DNA of 64,000 nt from an uncultured Prevotellaceae bacterium (lineage in GTDB: Bacteria; Bacteroidota; Bacteroidia; Bacteroidales; Muribaculaceae), in NCBI GenBank assembly GCA_900318345.1, contig ONKD01000004.1, positions 1 through 64,000 on the forward strand. The letters are read 5' to 3'. The first letter of the stretch is position 1. Each line of letters begins with the position of its first letter. The position numbers were made by a program, and so were the translations under genes. Below, in pieces: positions 34,530-42,568 of the stretch. Below the pieces are notes generated by a model, which saw nothing but the letters and a program-made list of their open reading frames with translations, ran no database searches and was not told the DNA's origin.

Positions 34530-36038
34530 ATGAAACGACAATTTATATTATTACTGGCGTTGCTGCCGCTGCTGCTGGCGGCACAGGTGGGCGACCTGCC
34601 CCGCAGCACACCTGCTGCCGAGGGTATCAGCACCCAGGCAGTCATCGACATGATGGACTCGCTGATGGCACTGCCCGAGTGTGACATCCACCATGTGATG
34701 GTCGTGCGCCACGGCAAGGTGGTCGCCGAACTGCATCCCGCGCCGTTCCGTGCCGAGGACAGCCACACGCTCTACTCGGCGAGCAAGACGTTTGTGTCGC
34801 TTGCCGTGGGTTGCGCCATCGACGATAACCTGCTGAGGCTCGATGATAGGGTGATGACTTTCTTCCCCGACAAGCGTACCAACCGCGTGAGCGACAATAT
34901 GGCCGCCATGACAGTGCGCGACCTGCTCATGATGGCTTCGGGTGTGAAACCCGACTGGACCATGCGCAACAATAGCATGGACTGGGTCAAGGACTGGCTT
35001 GCCAAACCAGTTGACGACGCACCCGGCAGCCTGTTCCAGTATGACTCGATGTGCACCTTCATGCTCAGTGCCATCGTGCAGCGTGTGACAGGCCACACCG
35101 TGCTGGATTACCTCAATCAGAAATTATTCGGTCCCATGCACATCACAGTGGCCGATTGGGAGACCAGCCCAGACGGCATTAACACAGGCGGCTGGGGACT
35201 ACGTGTCCAGGCCGAGACGATGGCCAAGTTGGGCCTGTTGTTGCTCAACAAGGGCCGATGGGAAGGCCAGCAACTCATCAATGCCGACTATGTGGAGGCA
35301 GCCTGTTCACGACTCATTGACGGTGGGGCGAAGGAAACCACGCCTCCCACCGATGGCAACCAGGGCTATGGTTACCAGGTGTGGCAAAGCAAATGGCCAG
35401 GCTCCTACCGTGCCGACGGCGCGATGGGACAATATACCGTCGTGGTGCCCCAAGAGGACCTCGTGGTGGTTATCCTGGGCATGAAACTCTATGGTCACGA
35501 GGAACTGGCGTGCATCTGGAGCCAATTGATGCCAGGATTGAAGGCCAAGCCGCTCAAACCCGAAAAGAAACTGCAGAAACGGCTTGAAGCACTTTGCGCC
35601 TCGGCCAAACTGACCTTGCCCCAAGGCAAGCTCTCTGGCAAAAAAGCGGATGCTTTCTTGGGACGCCGACTCCAGTTGGATGCCAATCGTTTCAAACTGA
35701 AAAGCATCGAAGTTGGTCACAATGTGCTGACACTTGACAGTGAAGACGGCACCCAAGAGGCTCTAGCTATGGGCTACCGCACTTGGAACTACAGCCCCAT
35801 GGCAGGTTATCCCTATTATTCCATCAATGCCATCAACCGCATGCAGGGCTTCGCCCATGGTTTCACGGCTGCTTCGGCCTATGCCTGGACATCGCCTGAG
35901 ACACTTGAGGTGCGTGTGCACTATGTGGACTGGATTAGCGGCTTGGTTTTCGTCTTTGACTTCAATAAGAATGAGGTAACCATCCGCGACACTTATCCTA
36001 ATTCCAAGCCTGCTACCATTCGGTTTACCATCCAATGA
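34530..36038 (+). CDS. Serine hydrolase, class C beta-lactamase/DD-peptidase fold (paralogue A)
   Basis: 502 residues with a signal peptide ending LLAAQ, then GDLPRSTPAAEGIS. The penicillin-binding-protein/beta-lactamase fold shows the catalytic SxxK as SASK (in LYSASKTFVS, about residue 88), a Tyr-x-Ser motif (FQYDSMC) and a GAMGQYTVVVPQEDLVVVIL strand in place of KTG. A C-terminal beta-rich domain (about 360-502) follows. It could be an esterase, D-amino acid peptidase or muropeptide hydrolase; position in the NamZ operon favours wall-fragment processing. It overlaps the next gene by ATGA. Not necessarily antibiotic-active. Confidence 0.85.
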   Translation: MKRQFILLLALLPLLLAAQVGDLPRSTPAAEGISTQAVIDMMDSLMALPECDIHHVMVVRHGKVVAELHPAPFRAEDSHTLYSASKTFVSLAVGCAIDDNLLRLDDRVMTFFPDKRTNRVSDNMAAMTVRDLLMMASGVKPDWTMRNNSMDWVKDWLAKPVDDAPGSLFQYDSMCTFMLSAIVQRVTGHTVLDYLNQKLFGPMHITVADWETSPDGINTGGWGLRVQAETMAKLGLLLLNKGRWEGQQLINADYVEAACSRLIDGGAKETTPPTDGNQGYGYQVWQSKWPGSYRADGAMGQYTVVVPQEDLVVVILGMKLYGHEELACIWSQLMPGLKAKPLKPEKKLQKRLEALCASAKLTLPQGKLSGKKADAFLGRRLQLDANRFKLKSIEVGHNVLTLDSEDGTQEALAMGYRTWNYSPMAGYPYYSINAINRMQGFAHGFTAASAYAWTSPETLEVRVHYVDWISGLVFVFDFNKNEVTIRDTYPNSKPATIRFTIQ

Positions 36039-37627
36039 CCCGTTACTGCATTGCGCTCATATCGTTTTTGACCTTCAGCCTGACCGCTGTAGCCCAGGTG
36101 GGAGACCTGCCGCGCTCCACGCCCGAAGCACAAGGAGTTGACCCTGCCATCCTCAACCACTTCCATGATGTGATGACATCATCACCACTCAATGACATCC
36201 ATCACATCATGATCCTGCGCCACGGCAAGGTCATCAGCGAGTATCATGCCAGTCCCTATCGTGCCGACGACTTGCATCTGCTTTATAGCGCCAGCAAGAC
36301 CATCACCGCGCTAGCCGTGGGCATAGCCATCGACGACGGTTTGCTCAAGGTGGATGACAAGGTCTCCAAATACCTGCGCGACAAGATGCCAGCCAAGTTA
36401 TCTCCTGCTCTGGATAGCCTCACCGTGCGTCACCTGCTCACGATGTCAACAGGACGGGAGCAGGATTTCAGCATCTTTGAGGGGAAAGCCGACTGGCTCA
36501 CCTCCTGGTTTAAGGGTCCATTCTGTGGTGTTGGCAAAGAGACGAGCTATGACTCGATGTGTACCCATGTGCTGGCCACCATCGTCTCAAGGGTCACAGG
36601 GCAGCGGATGCTGGATTTTATCAAGACACGCATCCTGCAGCCGTTGCACATCACCCAAGCCGACTGGGAGATGGCTCCCGACAGTGTTGAGATTGCCGGA
36701 TGGGGAATGCGCCTGCATGCCGAGAGCCAAGCCAAACTGGGGCAACTCATGCTCCAAGATGGCAACTGGGAAGGACAGCAACTGGTGAGCTCACAGTGGA
36801 TCAAGGACATGAGCCACATGCACTTCCACGACAAGGTGCAAAAGCCCAAGTTGTCGCTATGGCAAAGCTTTGTGCGCTCGCTTCGCCGGGCGTGGCACAC
36901 CTTTCGCAGCTGGTTCACAGACTATGATGTCGACGACTATTACAAGGGTTATGGCTACCAGACCAGAATACTGCACCAGCCGCTGGCCGAGTCTTTTTTT
37001 GCTGCCGGATATGGCGGACAGGTCATTGACGTCATTCGACGCCTCGACATGGTGGTGGTCATCAACGGCAGGTCGGTCGATTATGGTGGTGAAATGAACG
37101 ACATTTACTATCACCTGCTCATCCCCATCATCAACAATGAGTGGGAGCACAATGCCACAAAACCCATTACCTATGATATCGACGTCCCGCATGGCGAGGC
37201 CAGCAACCCGTGGGAGAAACGATTGTTCAAGTCTCGCATCATGCTTGACGACAACCGGCTGAACATCAGTTCTATCGAAGTCAGTCCTCAGGGCAACGAC
37301 CGCCTGTTTATCATGACCGATAAGCGCGGCCCACTGCGGGCAGCCGCCGGCCATGGCGAGTGGCGGCTCACCACCAGCGACGATCGCCCCATCTACATCA
37401 TGGAGTGCCGCGAGCCGCTAGTGGGCATCCAGCGCCCCTTCACCAGCGCGGCGGCCTATGCTTGGCAAGGCGACACGCTCACCCTGCGCCTCGACTGGCT
37501 TGACGGTGGCGACAACCGCCGCATGAGAATCGCCCCAGCCGGTGACAGCGCGAGGGTATTCATCATCGACAACTATGATCATCTGCTCGCTGACACTATT
37601 ATCGGCACCTTTCAACCACGGCCATGA
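36035..37627 (+). CDS. Serine hydrolase, class C beta-lactamase fold (paralogue B)
   Basis: 530 residues, a tandem paralogue of the preceding gene with the same N-terminal block after its signal peptide (QVGDLPRSTPEAQGVD). Catalytic SxxK is SASK (LYSASKTITAL), then SYDSMCTHVLATIVSRVTG and the third-motif strand AAGYGGQVIDVIRRLDMVVVINGRS. An extra segment after residue 260 (KLSLWQSFVRSLRRAWHTFRSWF) is basic and amphipathic, absent from paralogue A. The C-terminal beta-domain is retained. Overlaps both neighbours by ATGA. Likely a periplasmic hydrolase for wall-derived or D-amino acid substrates. Confidence 0.85.
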   Translation: MTRYCIALISFLTFSLTAVAQVGDLPRSTPEAQGVDPAILNHFHDVMTSSPLNDIHHIMILRHGKVISEYHASPYRADDLHLLYSASKTITALAVGIAIDDGLLKVDDKVSKYLRDKMPAKLSPALDSLTVRHLLTMSTGREQDFSIFEGKADWLTSWFKGPFCGVGKETSYDSMCTHVLATIVSRVTGQRMLDFIKTRILQPLHITQADWEMAPDSVEIAGWGMRLHAESQAKLGQLMLQDGNWEGQQLVSSQWIKDMSHMHFHDKVQKPKLSLWQSFVRSLRRAWHTFRSWFTDYDVDDYYKGYGYQTRILHQPLAESFFAAGYGGQVIDVIRRLDMVVVINGRSVDYGGEMNDIYYHLLIPIINNEWEHNATKPITYDIDVPHGEASNPWEKRLFKSRIMLDDNRLNISSIEVSPQGNDRLFIMTDKRGPLRAAAGHGEWRLTTSDDRPIYIMECREPLVGIQRPFTSAAAYAWQGDTLTLRLDWLDGGDNRRMRIAPAGDSARVFIIDNYDHLLADTIIGTFQPRP

Positions 37628-38544
37628 GAGACATTACTGACATCGGCAATGTGAAACAGCGCTTCTTGGCTCATCTCACGCTCGAAAAAGGCATGAGCGC
37701 CAACACGGCGAGTGCCTACAGCGACGATGTGGACAAACTCATCAGGTTCCTCGCCGATGAGGGCATAGCGATAGAGCGAGCAACGACCGATGATCTGGAA
37801 CGGTTTGTGTGCACCTTGCAGGATGTGGGTATCCAGCCACGCTCCCAAGCGCGCATCATCAGCGGTGTGAAAGGTTTCTACAAATTCCTGCGGCAAGAGG
37901 GCTTTATGGAAAACGACCCCACCGAGCTACTGCTCACGCCCAAAATAGGACGCCACCTACCCGAGGTGCTCACCGTGGCCGAGATTGACCGCATGATTGA
38001 AGCCATCGACATGAGCAAGGCCGAGGGGCAACGCAACCGCGCCATCATCGAGACCCTGTACGGGTGCGGCCTGCGCGTGAGCGAACTAGTGGGACTGCGG
38101 TTGTCACAGTTGTTTATCGAGGAGCACTACGTCATCATTCAGGGCAAGGGCAACAAGCAGCGGCTGGTACCCATCTCGCCCGTGGCCATTGAGCAGATTA
38201 ACCTTTACCTGGAGCAGACGCGCTCCCATCAAGTGGTGCAGCGTGGCAGCGAGGACATCCTGTTCCTTAACCGCAGGGGAGCAATGCTCACGCGCCAAAT
38301 GATTTTCCACATCGTCAAGCAACTGTGCGAACTGGCCGGGGTGCGCAAGGTCATCAGTCCCCACACCCTGCGCCACAGTTTTGCCACCCACCTGCTTGAA
38401 GGCGGTGCCAACTTGCGTGCCATCCAGCAGATGCTGGGTCACGAGAGCATCACCACCACCGAGATATATGTCCATATCGACCGCAGCCAGTTGCGCAACG
38501 AAATCCTCGCCCACCACCCCCGCAATCACAAGTCACACGCTTGA
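37624..38544 (+). CDS. xerD: Tyrosine recombinase XerD
   Basis: 306 residues, typical XerC/D length. The N-terminal SAM-like domain covers about 8-105; the catalytic domain has Arg151 (YGCGLRVSEL), Lys175 (GKGNKQR), His247-x-x-Arg250 (HTLRHSF), His273 (LGHESI) and Tyr282 (EIYVHI). It resolves chromosome dimers at dif with a partner recombinase at division. Its ATG overlaps the stop of the second serine hydrolase, so in this genome it is expressed with the wall-recovery run, an unusual setting. XerD rather than XerC by overall resemblance. Confidence 0.9.
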   Translation: MRDITDIGNVKQRFLAHLTLEKGMSANTASAYSDDVDKLIRFLADEGIAIERATTDDLERFVCTLQDVGIQPRSQARIISGVKGFYKFLRQEGFMENDPTELLLTPKIGRHLPEVLTVAEIDRMIEAIDMSKAEGQRNRAIIETLYGCGLRVSELVGLRLSQLFIEEHYVIIQGKGNKQRLVPISPVAIEQINLYLEQTRSHQVVQRGSEDILFLNRRGAMLTRQMIFHIVKQLCELAGVRKVISPHTLRHSFATHLLEGGANLRAIQQMLGHESITTTEIYVHIDRSQLRNEILAHHPRNHKSHA

Positions 38545-38585
38545 TACTTTTCAAGAACATTATTCCTCGTTTTTGGGGAAATCTA

Positions 38586-38617
38586 TTTGCTTTTTTTGAA
38601 AAAAACGGGTAACTTTG
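38586..38617 (+). promoter_or_regulatory. Promoter of the first CotH gene
   Basis: TTTG (38586-38589), 20 bp, then TAACTTTG (38610-38617). It predicts an RNA start near 38623 and a leader of about 28 nt before the ATG at 38651, which supports that start over the upstream in-frame ATG at 38615. Confidence 0.8.
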
Positions 38618-38650
38618 CAACTTCTTATCATTACAACTAACTACTTGGAA

Positions 38651-40261
38651 ATGATAAAACGATTGATATTGCTCATATTAGGGCTGTTCGTCTTTAAAGG
38701 AACAGTTCTAGCTTGGTCTGCCGCCAATTATCCACCTGACAACATCTACGTCCAGTTCACAACAACCAACCTGCCCATCGTGTGGATTGAGGTTAATAAT
38801 CAAACCATTGACAGAGAAAACCGCATAACCGCACGCATGAAAATCATCCATAACGGGGATGGAAGACTGAACTATGCCGACACGATACTCAGGCCAAATC
38901 AGCACATTGACTACCAGGGCTATATCGCCCTGCGCTACCGTGGCAATACAACCTTTACCTTGAGCGATAAGAAGCCCTACTCGTTCCGCACACTCGATGG
39001 ACCGCTTGAAAGCGGCGGGAACAAACAAAAAGTGGAAATCCTGGGCATGGGTAAGGATAACAACTGGGCGCTCCTTGCCCCCTACTCCGACAAAAGCATG
39101 ATCAGAGACATGCTCGCATTTGAACTGGCCCGCCCATGGATGGAATATACGCCTGACGGACGTTACTGCGAGTTGTTTCTTGACGGCATCTATTATGGAG
39201 TATATATCCTCTCCGAGGTGGTGAGTGGGGGGAAAAAACGCATCAACTTGAGTGACCCTGGGGAGAGTGGTGACGAACTGACCGGAGGCTACATCATGGA
39301 AGTTGACCGCGATGATGAGGTGACCTATCGATCAAAATACCACCCCTTGAGCAATACTGGCACGACTTATAGATACTACTACATTCATTTCCAGTTCAAG
39401 GAGCCAGACTATGAGGACTTGACCCAGCAACAATATGATTACATCACCTGGCGCATTGACCAAGCCGAGAGCGCTTTGTGGCACTATGATGTGGGCGAGC
39501 CAGCCAACTATGAGCAGTTTTTTGACATCACCAACTTCATCGATTATCAGCTAGCCATCGAATTGGGGCACAATGTGGACGGGTATCGCTTGAGCGGCAA
39601 GTTCTTCAAGCGTCGCGACAGCGAGGATCCGCGTTTCAAAATGGTGTTGTGGGACATGAATCTGGCTTATGGCAACTCTAACTATTACCAAGGCCGGTAC
39701 ACCAACACCTGGATGTACAATAACAACAACGTCCTCTATGCTCTGGCCGACCCATACATGATTCCATTCTGGTGGTATAGGCTCAACAGCAATCCCGATT
39801 ATACTGCAGCCGTCAAATCACGCTGGAAAGAGTACCGCCGGCACAACCTGCGTGACGATCGCCTGATGGCCACTATCGACTCGCTCACCAACCTACTCAC
39901 CTCTCACGGTGCCGAGCGCCGCAACAGCATCGCTTGGCCTCGCTGGGGACGATATGTGTGGCCCAACTACTACATAGCTGAGAACTATCAAGACGAGATC
40001 AGTTACCTCAAGCAATGGATCATCGAGCGCATTGCTTGGATGGACGAGCAACTGGAATATGATCCCAGCAGCTATCTGCCTGGCGATGTCGACGGTGACG
40101 GTCATGTCAACATCTATGACATTACGGCTCTGGTCGACTATTTGCTTAAAACCAATCCTGACAACATCAATACTGATAATGCCGACTGTGACCAGGATGG
40201 CCACATCAACATTTATGACCTGACCACGCTGATAGATTATTTGCTTAATGGCCATTGGTAA
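38651..40261 (+). CDS. Secreted CotH-family kinase with C-terminal dockerin (paralogue 1)
   Basis: About 536 residues. The ATG at 38651 gives a signal peptide (MIKRLILLILGLFVFKGTVLAW) and fits the promoter. A short beta domain (TNLPIVWIEVNNQTIDRENRITARMKII) precedes the CotH kinase-like domain: RYRGNTTF, KKPYSFRT, AFELARPWMEYTPDGRYCELFLDGIYYGVYILSE, GHNVDGYRLSGKFFKRRD and LWDMNLAYGN with the metal/catalytic Asp. Two calcium-binding dockerin repeats end the protein (GDVDGDGHVNIYDITALVDYLL, CDQDGHINIYDLTTLIDYLL). CotH proteins are atypical secreted kinases. The dockerin predicts binding to a cohesin partner; cohesin-like modules are encoded at 54-56 kb. Paralogue 2 follows 46 bp downstream. Confidence 0.88.
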   Translation: MIKRLILLILGLFVFKGTVLAWSAANYPPDNIYVQFTTTNLPIVWIEVNNQTIDRENRITARMKIIHNGDGRLNYADTILRPNQHIDYQGYIALRYRGNTTFTLSDKKPYSFRTLDGPLESGGNKQKVEILGMGKDNNWALLAPYSDKSMIRDMLAFELARPWMEYTPDGRYCELFLDGIYYGVYILSEVVSGGKKRINLSDPGESGDELTGGYIMEVDRDDEVTYRSKYHPLSNTGTTYRYYYIHFQFKEPDYEDLTQQQYDYITWRIDQAESALWHYDVGEPANYEQFFDITNFIDYQLAIELGHNVDGYRLSGKFFKRRDSEDPRFKMVLWDMNLAYGNSNYYQGRYTNTWMYNNNNVLYALADPYMIPFWWYRLNSNPDYTAAVKSRWKEYRRHNLRDDRLMATIDSLTNLLTSHGAERRNSIAWPRWGRYVWPNYYIAENYQDEISYLKQWIIERIAWMDEQLEYDPSSYLPGDVDGDGHVNIYDITALVDYLLKTNPDNINTDNADCDQDGHINIYDLTTLIDYLLNGHW

Positions 40262-40307
40262 AATCAATAGGCTACCATCTCATGGCGATATAAAAATAAC
40301 ATAAACT

Positions 40308-41918
40308 ATGATCAAAAGATTTTTACTGCTTGCAACTTTACTGCTGGCCGTATCGGGTACGGCCCATGCTAATTCCTGGTGGGACAACTATATGCCTGAC
40401 AACAGGAATGTGAGACTCACCTCAACCAACCTGCCCATCGTGTGGATTGACGTTGACGGCAACTACATCGACCGTGAGGAGCGCATCACAGCAAGGATGA
40501 AAATCATCCACAATGGCGACGGTACGCTCAACTGGGCCGACACCGTGGCCCACCCGGGACAACGCATCGACTATGAGGGCTATGTGGCCTTGCGATACCG
40601 TGGCAGCTCATCCTATCTCTACAGTGACAAGAAGCCCTATTCCTTCCGCCCGCTGGACAAGCCGCTCGAGGATGGCGGCGTGAAAAAGAAGGTGAATATT
40701 CTGGAAATTGGCAAGGATAACAACTGGGCACTGCTTGCCCCCTATGCCGACAAGAGCATGATGCGCGACCTGCTGGCCTTTGAGGTGTCGCGCCCGTGGA
40801 TGGAATACACGCCCCAGGGACGCTTTTGCGAGCTGTTCCTTGACGGCACTTACTATGGAGTCTATATCCTCACCGAGGTCGTGTCCAATGGCAAGCACCG
40901 CTTGAACCTGCCCGATCCAGGCCTCTCGGAAGACTCCATCACTGGAGGCTATATCATGGAGGTGAACCGAGTCGAGGACGAGGTCTCATATACCTCAAAA
41001 TTCCACCCGGTGAGCAACACGGGCATCCGATACCTTAATCAGTACATCAATTTCCAGTTCAAGTCACCCGACTATGAGGACCTGACCCAGGAACAAGTGG
41101 ACTACATCACAGGGCGCATCGACCAGATGGAGTCGGCCTTGTGGAATTACCGTCCCACTGGTTCCACCGCCTATCGTGACTACCTGGACATGGAGAACTT
41201 TGTCGATTACCAGATTGCGATGGAACTGGGGCACAACGTGGACGGTTACCGCCTGAGCGGCAAGTTTTTCAAGCGTCGCGACAGCGAGGATGCACGCTTC
41301 AAGATGGTTGTGTGGGACAACAACCTGTCCTATGGCAATGCCGACTACTATGACGGCTGGCGTACCGACACCTGGATATACAAGAACAACAACACCCTCA
41401 ACAGCGCAAACGATCCCCAGCTGATACCTTTCTGGTGGTACAAACTCAACACCGATCCCGAGTACACCGCCGCACTCAAGCACCGTTGGGCACAATACCG
41501 CCGCAACAACCTGCGCGAGGACCGCATCATGGCCACCGTGGACTCGCTGGCCCATGTCTTGACCGTTAATGGGGCCGAGCGGCGCAACAGCCAGGCCTGG
41601 CCTCGCTGGGGCCAATATGTGTGGCCCAACTACTATATCGCTGATAACTTTGACGATGAGGTGGACTATCTCAAGCAGTGGCTCAGTGACCGCATCGCCT
41701 GGATGGATGAGCAACTGGATTACGACCCGACGGCCTGCCTGCGTGGTGACGTGGATGGCGACGGCAACGTGAACATCGCTGATGTCACCGCCCTTATTGA
41801 TTATCTACTCAGCGGTGATGCTGCTAGCATCAACACCGCGAATGCCGACTGCGACGAGGACGGCAACATCAACATCGCCGACGTGACAGCCCTCATCGAC
41901 CAACTCATGGGGAGTTAA
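40308..41918 (+). CDS. Secreted CotH-family kinase with C-terminal dockerin (paralogue 2)
   Basis: 536 residues, the same layout and high sequence identity to the preceding gene: signal peptide (MIKRFLLLATLLLAVSGTAHA), beta domain, CotH domain (RYRGSSSYLYSDKKPYSFRP, CELFLDGTYYGVYILTE, GHNVDGYRLSGKFF, VWDNNLSYGN), and paired dockerin repeats (GDVDGDGNVNIADVTALIDYLL, CDEDGNINIADVTALIDQLM). Probably a tandem duplication. The dockerin repeats are closer to consensus than in paralogue 1. Substrates may be secreted proteins of this organism; none can be named. Confidence 0.88.
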   Translation: MIKRFLLLATLLLAVSGTAHANSWWDNYMPDNRNVRLTSTNLPIVWIDVDGNYIDREERITARMKIIHNGDGTLNWADTVAHPGQRIDYEGYVALRYRGSSSYLYSDKKPYSFRPLDKPLEDGGVKKKVNILEIGKDNNWALLAPYADKSMMRDLLAFEVSRPWMEYTPQGRFCELFLDGTYYGVYILTEVVSNGKHRLNLPDPGLSEDSITGGYIMEVNRVEDEVSYTSKFHPVSNTGIRYLNQYINFQFKSPDYEDLTQEQVDYITGRIDQMESALWNYRPTGSTAYRDYLDMENFVDYQIAMELGHNVDGYRLSGKFFKRRDSEDARFKMVVWDNNLSYGNADYYDGWRTDTWIYKNNNTLNSANDPQLIPFWWYKLNTDPEYTAALKHRWAQYRRNNLREDRIMATVDSLAHVLTVNGAERRNSQAWPRWGQYVWPNYYIADNFDDEVDYLKQWLSDRIAWMDEQLDYDPTACLRGDVDGDGNVNIADVTALIDYLLSGDAASINTANADCDEDGNINIADVTALIDQLMGS

Positions 41919-42126
41919 GAGTTAATAGTTAATAGTTAACAGTTAATAGTTAACAGTTAATAGTTAGGCATCCGCGTTCTAATCGGGACGCGGATGTCTT
42001 CATTTGGTCTAATTGGTCCAATTAGTCTAATTCGTGTAATTCGTGTAATTGGCTTCGCCGAGCTAAAGGTTCGTGGACAGTTCAGAGTGCGGATGCCCAA
42101 TTCGTTCAATTAGTGAAATTCGTAGT
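41916..42126. repeat. Simple tandem repeats in the intergenic region after the CotH genes
   Basis: The stretch 41916-41966 is built from AGTTAATAGTTAAC-like units of 7 to 14 bp repeated several times. From 41999 to 42051 there are AATTGGTC and TTCGTGTAATTCGTGTAATT units, with related copies to 42126. The 328-bp gap holds no gene. These are low-complexity intergenic repeats common in Bacteroidales. Confidence 0.7.
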
Positions 42127-42233
42127 TTATTTAAATAGTTGTCCTTCTTGTCTTCTAATCCCTCAACGCTCACTCACTCCTAACCGCCATAAAAAGGATG
42201 CTAGCTAAAGGCTGGCAACTAAGAAAAAAGTAC

Positions 42234-42241
42234 TATCTTTG
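42234..42241 (+). promoter_or_regulatory. -7 box directly before the 42247 start
   Basis: TATCTTTG lies only 5 bp before the ATG at 42247. No good TTTG -33 box is seen. If active, RNA would begin at or near the start codon, giving a leaderless transcript. Confidence 0.5.
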
Positions 42242-42246
42242 CCGAG

Positions 42247-42546
42247 ATGGAACATCCAAAATTCATTATCACCAATGGCGGCCACCTGAGGCTGGGGATG
42301 GTCACCCTGCACCGCGACCTGCTCATGGCGCATGAGGAATGCCGTGGAGGCGGCTTCTATGACATCGACTATGTGGGCAACGCCGTGCTGCTCTCGGGCA
42401 AGTCCTTTGACTATGGTCCACCCCAGTGGAGCGGCATCAGCGTGCTCCTCGTTCCCGAGGCATATCGCGGCATGAGCATCATCTACCGCGACTCGCGGGG
42501 CGATGAACTGAACCTGACCGCCGAAATGACCATCAACTATTATTGA
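42247..42546 (+). CDS. Hypothetical small protein upstream of the D-lactate dehydrogenase-like gene
   Basis: 99 residues, no signal peptide, mostly beta-strand pattern (FIITNGGHLRLGMVTLHRDLLM, GGGFYDIDYVGNAVLLSGKSFDYGPPQW, ISVLLVPEAYRGMSIIYRDSRG). No family recognised. It precedes the lactate dehydrogenase-like gene by 22 bp on the same strand and may be cotranscribed. A TATCTTTG box abuts the ATG; the true start could be the internal Met18 (42298) if the RNA begins downstream. Confidence 0.55.
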   Translation: MEHPKFIITNGGHLRLGMVTLHRDLLMAHEECRGGGFYDIDYVGNAVLLSGKSFDYGPPQWSGISVLLVPEAYRGMSIIYRDSRGDELNLTAEMTINYY

Positions 42547-42568
42547 GTCCTATATAAACGATAACAAG

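Noticed and set aside
34530-37627. The two serine hydrolases as antibiotic-resistance beta-lactamases
   Set aside because: SxxK is present, but the KTG motif is replaced and the setting is a muramidase/symporter run; resistance is not supported.
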